64,000 nucleotides of DNA from Cordilura impudica (lineage: Eukaryota; Arthropoda; Insecta; Diptera; Scathophagidae), in assembly GCA_963682025.1 (NCBI GenBank), contig OY821519.1, positions 161,181,639 through 161,245,638 on the forward strand, written 5' to 3'. The notes below the pieces were generated by a model that ran no database searches, was not told the DNA's origin, and was given only the letters and a program-made list of their open reading frames with translations. Numbering within the stretch: position 1 is the first letter of the stretch; every line of letters begins with the position of its first letter. The translations under genes and the position numbers were made by a program. This document shows, in pieces, positions 11,022-19,978 of this stretch.

Positions 11022-11821
11022 TTTTTATACCCTATACCACTATGTGGTTTGGGTATAATGACTTTGTGCTGCTGTTTGTAACTATCAAAAATATTTCACC
11101 TAGACCCATCTTTAATTATACCGATCGAATCAGAATCACTATCTGATTCGATTTAGCGATGTCCGTCCGTCCGTCCGTCTGTGTGTCCATGTAAAGCTTG
11201 TAATCAAACTGCAGGTCGCAAATATGAATATATTTTGATGAAATTTGGTATATAAGCTTTTATCGGCCATGGGATGAACGCTATTGAAATTGGTGAGAAT
11301 CGGTCCATGTTCAGACCTAGCCCCCATACAAATTACCCCTATGAAATCGACTTAAATTGCCATAAGATCCAAATTATCATATAAATCTTAGTCAAATTGG
11401 GTTTGTATGTGTTTATTACATCCATTAATTAGTAGTCCAAAAATGTTCCCTATGGAACAACTCTTAGTCATAGGCCCCATATAGAGCTGCTTCCCAATCT
11501 TCACTTAAATCTATCAAAAAAACAAAAATATTGCACTGATTCTTCTAAAATTTTGTTTGTATATATTTTTGCAAAATACAAGAGACCTTACCAAACATGG
11601 TCAGGATCGGTCCATTTTTGGGCCTAGTCCCCATATAGGTATAGCATCCGATATGAACTTTTTCATATCTGCAGACAACAAAATTTATAAAAATCCCACT
11701 CAAATTTGGTTTAGCTTATTTGCTATGTCCAGTTAGTTGGGCCTATGGGGTAGGGTCTCTAAACGCATGGTATAGGGTATCCTATAGTCAGTCTAGACCG
11801 ACTATAATTTTCTTACTTGTT
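11022..11821 (+). mobile_element. HINE / mini-me (DINE-1-like) element, copy A
   Basis: A non-autonomous Helitron-like element of about 800 bp. It has subterminal inverted repeats ACCCTATACCA (11029-11039) and TGGTATAGGGT (11768-11778), a (GTCC)n microsatellite at 11160-11180, and a near-perfect 24-base palindrome at 11783-11806 close to the right end, followed by TTTTCTTACTTG. This layout is the known mini-me/DINE-1 plan. Copies occur at 27068, 49928 and inside the 1.15-kb tandem units. Confidence 0.75.
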
Positions 11822-11848
11822 TCTATTATTATTGTTTTTTATTCGAGG

Positions 11849-11882
11849 ATTCGGCGTTTAGCAGCGAAGCAGTGCAGACGTG
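11849..11882 (+). promoter_or_regulatory. Internal promoter of family B: Inr plus DPE
   Basis: The sequence AGACGTG, a perfect downstream promoter element, begins at 11876. That is exactly +28 if transcription starts at the A of GGATTC (11849), which partly fits the initiator consensus. Known jockey-type elements use this layout to transcribe full-length RNA. The element itself starts four bases upstream at 11845, so the true start is uncertain by a few bases. Confidence 0.55.
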
Positions 11883-12107
11883 TGCAGTGGTACAGCATTT
11901 GAAATTTGAAAAGAAAAGTACAGGTTAAAAATTTTGTAACAAATCTACTCAACTTGTGTGTGCTAAGAAACTTTGTGTAAAGTCTTTGTAAGCAGTCAGA
12001 CAGGCCCCACTTAATTGTGCATAACAAATAAGCATTTAAGTCGAGCCAGAATTGTTCATAACCTAATTATTTGGTTATTTGGAATTAATTTGTTATAATC
12101 TCTCAAT

Positions 12108-13569
12108 ATGGATGAAGATTCCATTGGTTTGGTAGACGCTTCGGCGGACTTTGAAGGATTACCTCCAGACAGAAGTAAAAAGAAAATTAACAACGTTATT
12201 GGCGACTTGATGCTGCAAAGCGGAATTATAAAACAGTCTGAGACTGATGTTGCATTCATGGAGATAAATTCCTTTGTTGACAGCGATGATGAAGATTTCC
12301 AAGAAATTAAATCCAAGAGACCGAGAAGGTTTGCAGATGGTGAAAACGATTTACCAAGTAAAGTAAGAGTGACTACAAAAAAAAAACGTGGACGTATCCA
12401 GCTTTGGATCTAATACCATCTCGCGAAATAGGTTTGAACTTTTGGGACAGCTAAATATTGAAGTGAATGAGAGCTCCTCTACTAGTAAAGTGGCTGGAAT
12501 AAACGACAACAACAAAATTGGTGAGAAAAACTCTGGTAAACAGGTAAAGAAAAAGTTTTGTCCTCCTATTATTTTACATAATGTAAATGTTAAGAAACTA
12601 GTTGATCAGTTGAACGACAGAGACCCAAAAATAGTTTATAAAATCATAAATTCTAGTAGAAATAAGAGTAAGCTTTATTTTGAAAATCTTTCCGCTCATC
12701 TTGAAATGATGGAGATTTTAAGGAATCAGAATATTAAGTCTTATTCCTTTACTCCACCGGAATTAAAGAGAGTGTCGGTAATTTTAAGAGGATTATATCA
12801 CCTGACTGAAGTGTCGGAAATAAGGACGGCCCTTGATGAGCTATTACCTAACACTGTTGAGAAAGTGGGTAAATTTAGCACGCAGTATTCTGCGAAAAAT
12901 AATGTTGATACAGGTTTATTTGTTGTAACCCTGGTACATGGGAAAACATTGAGTGATATTAAGGGATTGAAATTTATTCTTAACCAGTCTATTACTTGGG
13001 AGTCGCCCAAGTATAAGAAAAAGGAGATTCAATGTTTTAGGTGTCAATCATGGGGACACTCAGCCCGAAATTGTAATTCCAGTTTTAGATGTGTTAAATG
13101 TAATTTAAGTCATGAACCGGGACATTGCCAAGTAAAAAAAGGGGAATCTTCCCCAGTCTGCGCGAATTGTAATTTAAGTGGCCATGCCGCAAACTATAAG
13201 GGCTGTACGGCTTATAAATTATATTTGAAAAGGAAAAAAGAGTTACTGGCGGTCGCAAAGAATAGAAAAGAGGCAATTAGTGATAATGTAAATAAGGCAA
13301 TTAATAATAGTCAATTTGTCAACAAAGGAAGAACTTATGCTAGTCTTTTTAGTACAAATAGTAATAATCAATTTGTTAAAGTAAAACAGTTACCGTCAAT
13401 TGTAGAGCAATTCCTGAAGCTCGGGGAATATTTTAAGGAGCCAAAGGCACAAACTTTGGAATCGAAAATTTCAAGTTTTCTCAACTCATACAGTTCAATG
13501 CCAATGGAAAGGGCAAAACAAGAGTATGGAGTGTTACTGAAGGAAGTTCTGTCGAATTATGGCCCGTAA
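12108..13569 (+). pseudogene. Family B ORF1 (gag-like RNA-binding protein), one frameshift
   Basis: The protein starts MDEDSIGLVDASADF at 12108. Its first about 93 residues are acidic, then basic. At the A run near 12375-12386 the frame changes by one base, and the rest is open to 13569, about 487 residues in all. It has the PRE_C2HC-type region before the knuckles (FTPPELKRVSVILRGLY) and three knuckles: CFRCQSWGHSARNC, CVKCNLSHEPGHC and CANCNLSGHAANYKGC. This C-x2-C-x4-H-x4-C, C-x2-C-x3-H-x4-C, C-x2-C-x4-H-x6-C series is typical of jockey-clade gag proteins that package element RNA. The single indel in a homopolymer could be a real mutation, an assembly error or, less likely, programmed slippage. 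Confidence 0.85.
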
Positions 13570-16474
13570 TAATTTAAATTTTATTACTTACAATGTAAGG
13601 TCGTTAGTCGAAACAAGTAGACGCATCGAATTAGTTAAAATTCTTAATTTTAATAAGGTAGATTTTTGTTTCTTACAAGAAACACATTTTCGTAAAAACT
13701 CAAAAGTTACTTTTGAAAACTTTAATGTTATTCGTGATTTCTCTAGCCAAGGCACGGCAATTCTTATAAATAAGAATATTAAATTTAACGCCACATTTAT
13801 AGATGATCTAAAGTTTCCAAACTGTTTTATTGAAGTGAATTTATCCTTTGCTGGACAAATAAAGAAATTTTTGATGGGCAGTGTTTATATCCCGACAAAT
13901 TTTCCCCGTAATGATTTAATCTCTAGTTTAGATTGCATCAGTAACTTTTCGGTTTCCTATGACGGAGTGTTCATTGGAGGCGACTTTAATTCGAGAAATG
14001 CGGATTGGGGTGACTCTTTTAACAACTTAAATGGGATTAGTTTTTTTGATTGGTTGAATTTTAATAATATCAATTTATCTAGACTGTGTGATGTGAATCC
14101 AACGTTTCCTGGAGGTCCATCCTTCTTAGATCATTTCCTAGTCAGTACAAGTCTAATTGACACGGTGAATTTAAATTTTCGGTTAACTACTTTACCTACT
14201 TTCTCGGATCATTATCCGTTAAAATTGTTAATTGATTTATGTGATTTCGATATCTTGTTGCGTCCTCCGAAATTCTTTCGTTCTTTTGAGGGCACAAATT
14301 GGGACGATTTCCGTAATGGCGTTCATAATAATATTTTGGAATTGTCTCCACCCATGGACAGAAATTTGAGTATAGACGAGATTGATATGAGCATCTCTCA
14401 ATTTAGTGATTGCATAAACCACGTTACTGATGGATTCTCAAGGATAATCAAATTGGGTAACAGAAAATTTGTGTTACCGGATAACATAAAACAGCTTTTT
14501 AAGATTAAGTACTCCTGGCAGAAAGAACTAAAGAAAATTTTTCACAGAAACTGGAACAGATGTTCGGTTGATTATCGTGCATTAAGTGGTCAGATTCAAC
14601 TCCTGAAAACCATTATAAAGGAACAGGTAGAGTTACATCAGGCTAAGGAACTTAGTAAAAGGATTGAGAAAATAAAACCTGGCCCTAAAGCTTTTAAGGA
14701 GGTTCTTAAGATTAGTGGTATTAGGAAATCTAAGAGTTTCGAGAAACTTAATGTGGATGGGATTACCTATCACGATGAAGTGGTTATTGTGGATAAATTC
14801 AGAAATCATTTTTCGAATATTTATAGTTTTGCTCCGCCAGATAGGGCTGATGTCACAGAGGTGCCAAACGCGGTGGATGCTTTTATTTCAAATTGTTCTG
14901 ATGCTTTTTTTCAATTTAACAACGATTCTGGGGCTTTGGAGGGGACGAACCATAATCTCTTTACTAACACCTCCGAGTTGAGCGGTATTATTAAGTCGTT
15001 GAATGCAAAAAAATCAGCAGGAGTTGATAACTTATCCAATTTTTTAATTAAAAAGTTACCTTTCTCAGCGATAGAATTCCTAGTCATTATATTTAACAAT
15101 TGTATTAATAACGGTTACTTCCCCAAGGTTTGGAAATTGGCTAAGATTTATCCAATTTTGAAGAAGCCGAATGAATTTTGTATTAATAACTCTCGACCGA
15201 TTTCAATGTTATCAAACATTGGGAAGTTGTTTGAGAGGGTTTTGAAAATTAAACTGGAGATAGCGAATTTTCAAGACATACTGCCCAACTATCAATTCGG
15301 TTTCAAGAGGGGTCACTCGTCTGTCGACGCTTTACTTTATTTTCATAATGAAGTAATTGGCAATTTGAGACATAGGAAATGTACTGTCGCTGTGTCATTA
15401 GATATAGAGAAAGCTTTCGACCGGGCATATCACTTGGGCATTATATACAAGCTGATTAATTTGAATTGTGAACCGGCAATTGTGAAACTGTTAATGAGTT
15501 ACTTCGAGAATAGAAAATTTTTCGTCGAAATTAATGAAACCAAATCGGAGCTGGGTGATATTTTTTGTGGTGTCCCTCAAGGAGCTGTTTTGGCTCCATT
15601 GTTATATAATATGCTGGTTCATGACTTTCCTCATACCTTTGATGGTTCTAAAAGTATACTATATGCAGATGATTCATTAATTTATGCACATGACAGTGAC
15701 CCGAGAAGGGCTCTGGGCAGTGTTCGGAATCATCTTATTTTGATTGATAATTTTTACAAGGACTGGGGTATTAGAATTAATACACTTAAATCTGAGGCGA
15801 TCTGTATTCGGAATGCTTCGGGGAAAGGTCCCCGTAACGTGGTTAGACAAAGTAAGGAATTGAATCTCACTTTACATGGTTCAGTGATTCCCTTGAAGGA
15901 TAATATAAAGTACCTAGGGGTCACTCTAAATAAGCTTTTTAAATTTAACCAACACGCTAGATTTGCGAAGTGTAAGGGTGTGCGCATCAAGGGCATGTTT
16001 TTTAAACTATTGATTAACCGACACTTGAGTCAGAGGGTCAAGTTACATATATACAAAGTATGCATTAGGTCTGCGGTGCTGTATGGGTTTCCCATATGGT
16101 TTTCAATCTCTCCAACAGTTATGGTTGAGTTGGAGAGGTTGGAACGTGGCTGTCTTAGACTCTGTGTTAATGCGAATTACGAAAACTTTGTAAAAAGACT
16201 CTCTAACACCGACATTTATAAGAAGGCCGACATCCAGCCTCTTTCATCTTACTCTCTAGTACTGCTTAACAAATTTGTCAAACGTTTGGAAAGTCACGAA
16301 AACATCCTGATGTCTGATGTTTTTGGGTCTCAGTCTAGTTCTAATTGGTCTAACAGTTCGTATATATCCCCAGTTGGTATTTTAAATGAGGACATTAACT
16401 TGTCAAGTAACGTAGGTGAATACCGTTTACCGGAGTTTTACTCTCGTTCAATTCCTGGCTCCAATAGGGGCTAG
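13559..16474 (+). CDS. Family B ORF2: endonuclease-reverse transcriptase, 971 aa
   Basis: This intact polyprotein copies the element RNA into nicked target DNA. The start ATG at 13559 overlaps the last 11 bases of ORF1. Endonuclease (about residues 5-235): Asn12 in TYNVRSL, Glu41 in FLQETHF, GGDFNSRNADWGD, and the FSDHYPLK Asp-His pair. Reverse transcriptase (about 470-760): KKSAGVDNL, FGFKRGHSS, SLDIEKAFDRAYH with its catalytic Asp, GVPQGAVLAPLLYN, and the active-site box YADDSLIY at about residues 701-708, followed by YLGVTLNKLFKF. The C-terminal region lacks an RNase H motif, as expected for the jockey clade. No stop or frameshift, and all key residues present: probably functional or recently so. 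Confidence 0.93.
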   Translation: MARNNLNFITYNVRSLVETSRRIELVKILNFNKVDFCFLQETHFRKNSKVTFENFNVIRDFSSQGTAILINKNIKFNATFIDDLKFPNCFIEVNLSFAGQIKKFLMGSVYIPTNFPRNDLISSLDCISNFSVSYDGVFIGGDFNSRNADWGDSFNNLNGISFFDWLNFNNINLSRLCDVNPTFPGGPSFLDHFLVSTSLIDTVNLNFRLTTLPTFSDHYPLKLLIDLCDFDILLRPPKFFRSFEGTNWDDFRNGVHNNILELSPPMDRNLSIDEIDMSISQFSDCINHVTDGFSRIIKLGNRKFVLPDNIKQLFKIKYSWQKELKKIFHRNWNRCSVDYRALSGQIQLLKTIIKEQVELHQAKELSKRIEKIKPGPKAFKEVLKISGIRKSKSFEKLNVDGITYHDEVVIVDKFRNHFSNIYSFAPPDRADVTEVPNAVDAFISNCSDAFFQFNNDSGALEGTNHNLFTNTSELSGIIKSLNAKKSAGVDNLSNFLIKKLPFSAIEFLVIIFNNCINNGYFPKVWKLAKIYPILKKPNEFCINNSRPISMLSNIGKLFERVLKIKLEIANFQDILPNYQFGFKRGHSSVDALLYFHNEVIGNLRHRKCTVAVSLDIEKAFDRAYHLGIIYKLINLNCEPAIVKLLMSYFENRKFFVEINETKSELGDIFCGVPQGAVLAPLLYNMLVHDFPHTFDGSKSILYADDSLIYAHDSDPRRALGSVRNHLILIDNFYKDWGIRINTLKSEAICIRNASGKGPRNVVRQSKELNLTLHGSVIPLKDNIKYLGVTLNKLFKFNQHARFAKCKGVRIKGMFFKLLINRHLSQRVKLHIYKVCIRSAVLYGFPIWFSISPTVMVELERLERGCLRLCVNANYENFVKRLSNTDIYKKADIQPLSSYSLVLLNKFVKRLESHENILMSDVFGSQSSSNWSNSSYISPVGILNEDINLSSNVGEYRLPEFYSRSIPGSNRG

Positions 16475-16810
16475 CCTTGTGCAATGTATAATTGTGTATA
16501 GTTTAGTTTAAGTTAGTTTTAAGGCCTACCATAAGTTTTCATACCTGACATATCAATAGTCTGTAAACTTTTTTTTATATTTTGAGCAATATAATTTTTA
16601 ATGTTTACCGTTTGATGTAAGATCTCATACTCGTACCTTTACAATAAGCAAGTAGCGTTATTCAAAACTTTCATGTCTTAAATGTATATTAAAACAATAC
16701 GTTATAGTTTTAAGTTTATATTCACCTTATCTCTTATATATAACTACTTTTGTGATAATTTTTTGAAGTCTCAATAAATTTTTTTTGAATTTGAAATTGT
16801 TTTTTATTCT

Positions 16811-17002
16811 GGTTGCAAACATGTGTAGCTGTTCACTTGCACACATTATATTTTGTATATTTTATTTTTTAATCTCTTTCTCAAAGTCCTTGTATCAAAT
16901 ATAAGAAAAAAAAGTAAACAAAGCCATACGGTTCGAGATTACTTTTTTGACAGCTGTCAAGTTGTCACGACTGTGTTAGGCTGTGGTTTGGAACTCACCC
17001 AT
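16811..17002. repeat. Dispersed repeat, GGGTGAGTTCC family, copy 2 (inverted)
   Basis: Reverse-complement match to 4822-5147: TGTGTAGCTGTTCACTTGCA, TATTTTGTATATT, AAAGCCATACGGTTCGAGAT, TTTTGACAGCTGTCAA and GGAACTCACCC are shared. The centre is shorter than in copy 1. It directly follows the right target duplication of family B. Confidence 0.6.
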
Positions 17003-17645
17003 ACACGGCGACTTTTGACGAAGTCGTTTTCGACGTCTTTTTTTGTTTGCAAGCGAACGGTGTGTGTAGAGAAGCAAGAGGGGTAAACAAAAAGACACGA
17101 TTTCTGTTGTTCAAGACTTTTCATATATCTCTTTTTACTCATTTCTTTTTTTCTTGTTACGTTTTATTCTTTTTCGTAATTTGAAGTGGCCACTTCAGTG
17201 AGATCAAGAATCGCTTAAATTTTTATTTATTTTTTATTTAATATATGCATAATTTCTTTAAACTGAATATGTTTTAACTTACAACCTTTAAATATTGATA
17301 CTTTCTGCTATTTGATTAGATATTCTAAACATTCAACTCTTAATAACTTAAATATAGTTTTTAGTTTTTTGTATATAGTGTGAAAAATTACGATAACTTA
17401 TTTAGTAAAAAAGACTAAATCTTATAATGAAATAAATAAATTGAATTGAAAAATAAAAGAGATAATTTGAATTTAGATTAATTCTTACATTTTTTATGTT
17501 TTTCATAATGCGAAAAATAAACTAATGCAGATTTAATAAATACATGAAACTAAAATCATCGTATGAATGCAATAGGTTTTTGGTAGCATCTTCAAAAGAG
17601 AAATAAGAAAAACGACGTCGTCAAAAATCGTGGTGTGAATTGGGC
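16990..17645. repeat. Possible inverted-repeat element
   Basis: GGAACTCACCCATACACGGC followed by GACTTTTGACGAAGTCG (16990-17028) is an imperfect inverted repeat of the segment at 17610-17648 (AACGACGTCGTCAAAAATCG and TGTGAATTGGGCC). The roughly 600-base interior is AT-rich and non-coding. It may be a MITE; its limits and target duplication are unresolved. Confidence 0.4.
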
Positions 17646-17861
17646 CTAATAGTCATTACATAATCTATGAAAGAGCAATAAAGTTCAAATTTAGTCATAT
17701 CGATTTTAGAGGGTTAAGCATTACCTATTAAGATTGACACCAAATGCAAGAAGAAGAATCATAAAATTTAACTTTATCAAGATAAGAAAATATTTTACAT
17801 TATATTATGGTATGTATTTATTATTTTATTTAATATCAGATGATAACTATTTTGCCATAGG

Positions 17862-18202
17862 ACACCAATTGGGTTCACTTAAAAGATGTTTTTACAATTG
17901 GAAATGCTGCAGCTATTCACGAAGCTCTGGTAACCATTAAAGACTCTGTAATAGGAAGTAACAAACAAAAGTCAGCTCTTATATTTAATGGAATTTTACC
18001 AGATATTATACGGATATGTTCTGACGAAGATGACATAACTAATAAAACAGAGGCGTTAATAATATTAGGTAAGCATTTCAGTTATGACTTGCAACATATA
18101 GGTGAAAAGGTTAAGATTAAAAGTTGTGGTATTTGTTTAAAGTACGTCGAGGCCTGCAATAGAGCTAATTTGTTTGCATGTTAAGATACTATTTTTTAAA
18201 AC
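17862..18202 (+). pseudogene. ARMC8: ARMC8-like armadillo-repeat gene fragment
   Basis: ARMC8 is a subunit of the GID/CTLH ubiquitin ligase. After an acceptor-like CCATAG, one frame encodes DVFTIGNAAAIHEALVTIKD, then SVIGSNKQKSALIFNGILPD, close to the conserved N-terminal armadillo region of ARMC8 (IGxNKQKxxLI), then KTEALIILG, IGEKVKIKS and YVEACNRANLFAC. An in-frame TAA at 18182-18184 interrupts it before DTIF. A segment present in ARMC8 proteins between LGS and the next repeat seems shortened. The start and the remaining exons are absent, so I read it as a gene fragment. It could be a diverged exon of a real gene, but the stop argues against that. Family recognition is from memory. Confidence 0.55.
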
Positions 18203-18632
18203 ATTTAAAAAGTAAATCTGAACAACATTTACTCTAAAATTACTAATTTCTGATTCTGATGTTTACAACTATATATCAAGCTGGCTATAACTATATAGGC
18301 TAAAAGTTTTTAAAACAAGTGTTTTCATAAAATATGACATATTCCTTGATAAAATATTTAAAATATATTTAAATTATATTATGAATTTTATACCCTTATC
18401 TAGTCGGTTTTCGCAGTTGGAAAAGTATTTTTCCAAAACTGCTTTCAGATGTAACTGCAACTTTTCTTAAAAATCCTTTTTTTAAGTTTTGTTACAACAA
18501 TTATAATTATATTATAAACATAAACACTAGTTAATAATAACATATTAAATATACATTGGCCGTTAATCGGGCTGTCAAGTATTATTAATATAATAAATAC
18601 CTATTTAGGTTTTGCAATTAATATAATGTTCT
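18203..18632. other. No gene seen
   Basis: AT-rich flank of family A copy 2. Nothing recognised. Confidence 0.55.
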
Positions 18633-18646
18633 TTATTTGAAATGAC

Positions 18647-18680
18647 AGTTCGAATCTAATTCTCTTTACGAACGGTCGTG
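18647..18680 (+). promoter_or_regulatory. Internal promoter of family A: Inr plus DPE
   Basis: Taking the A of CAGTTC (18647) as +1 of an initiator, the sequence GGTCGTG starts at 18674, exactly +28, and fits the downstream promoter element consensus. Copy 1 keeps GGTCGTG and copy 3 has GGTCATG. The 5' end defined by the target duplication agrees to within a base. Confidence 0.65.
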
Positions 18681-18818
18681 TAAATAATTAAAGCGCTTAG
18701 AGTACAACAATTTAAAATTAACAAGTGTATATTTTTGTTTTTGCAATTGCCTATTCTTGCTCTCATTTGAACTCACGTGGTAGACAATCCAGCTTATAAC
18801 AGGAATAAAAATTTAGCG

Positions 18819-19978
18819 ATGGCCCGAGGGGCCAAATCTTTATCAAAAAGAAAGCTTGTGAACAAGAAGATGACAAAACTTCCTCCGGGTTTTGTTAACC
18901 CGAACATCGCGTCAACTTCCAGCAACAGATTTAGCCTGCTTGCTGGCCTCAATGATATGGACGTAACTCCTGCATCAAATATTAATGATATTAAACAACA
19001 CAAACCTCCACCTATAGTTGTAGAAGCCAACGCCTCATTTGCAGAAATACGAAAACTACTTGGTAAAGATTGTATTTTCAAACGTACTTCAATTGGTACC
19101 AAAATATTTGCTCCAACTAAAGAATTGTACGAATGTTATAAGCAAATTCTTAAAGAGAGTAAAATGGAGTTTCATTCATATGGCTCCAAAGATAATAGGT
19201 TATACACAACCTTTCTACACGGTTTACCCCGCATAAACTCTGAGGACATCATCGAAGAGTTAAAAAACTACAACCTATCCCCTTCTTCGGTGGCTGAAAT
19301 AGTCACCAAATTCAGTTCGAACAACAATGCTGTTTACAAAGTTCAATTTGTTCGTAAAAATTTTAACCCAACTGCCTTAAAAATGTAAGGACAATTTCCA
19401 ATATCATAATTTCTTGGAAAAAATACAAATCTAGATCCAGAAATAAACCAACTCAATGCTGGAACTGCTTAATGTATGGCCATGGCGGTGAACATTGCCA
19501 TCGAAGTGCTGCATGTATGATATGTGCAGAACAACATCATACAAGTGTGTGTCCGTTTAACACAAATGAAAAAAGACCAGCTGTTTTTACATGCTTTAAT
19601 TGCAAAAAACATGGAAAAGAGAGAACTGATCACTCTGCAAACATCAACTGTCCGTTACGTTCTCTCTATTTGGAAACTAGAACAAGAGTAACTTCCAAAA
19701 GTCATAACAACAGCAGGCAACAACAAAATATTTCATTTCAATCAAAGGTTGATTTCCCAAATTTAAGTAACAACAACACAAATTGTAACAATAACATCAA
19801 TAATAACAGCAAAGCTACATATGCTAACCAGCTGAAAACAAACAACGATTTATTTAGCATTGATGAGCTTTTTGATATTATCACTACAGCTATGGATGAT
19901 TTGCATAGGTGCACCTCAAAAGTACAACAAATTAAAGTTGTAATGTCAATGGTAAAATACGCCCATGGATTATACTAA
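18819..19978 (+). pseudogene. Family A ORF1 (gag-like), one frameshift
   Basis: Starts MARGAKSLSKRKLVNKK at 18819 (basic N-terminus). It continues through FAEIRKLLGKDCIFKRTSIG and LSPSSVAEIVTKF, changes frame at about 19384, then carries the knuckles CWNCLMYGHGGEHC, CMICAEQHHTSVC and CFNCKKHGKERTDHS. It ends with an Asn-rich stretch and LFDIITTAMDDLHRCTSK before the stop at 19978. It is an RNA-binding gag-type protein; the final 14 bases overlap the ORF2 start. Copies 1 and 3 have the same order, so the frame change here is a lesion of this copy. Confidence 0.88.

Larger units (their letters stand above)
11845..16795 (+). mobile_element. Jockey-like family B non-LTR retrotransposon, full length
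   Basis: A 4951-bp element bounded by a perfect 14-bp target duplication, ATTGTTTTTTATTC, at 11831-11844 and 16796-16809. It has a 5' UTR with an internal promoter, ORF1 with three zinc knuckles, and a 971-codon ORF2 overlapping ORF1. The 3' UTR contains AATAAA near 16774. ORF2 is uninterrupted and ORF1 has only one frameshift in an A run, so this is a young copy. A related gag fragment lies at 61474-62194. Confidence 0.92.

Noticed and set aside
17734..17940. 68-residue frame upstream of and overlapping the ARMC8-like exon
   Set aside because: It is a different frame with no similarity; the ARMC8-like frame explains the conservation.
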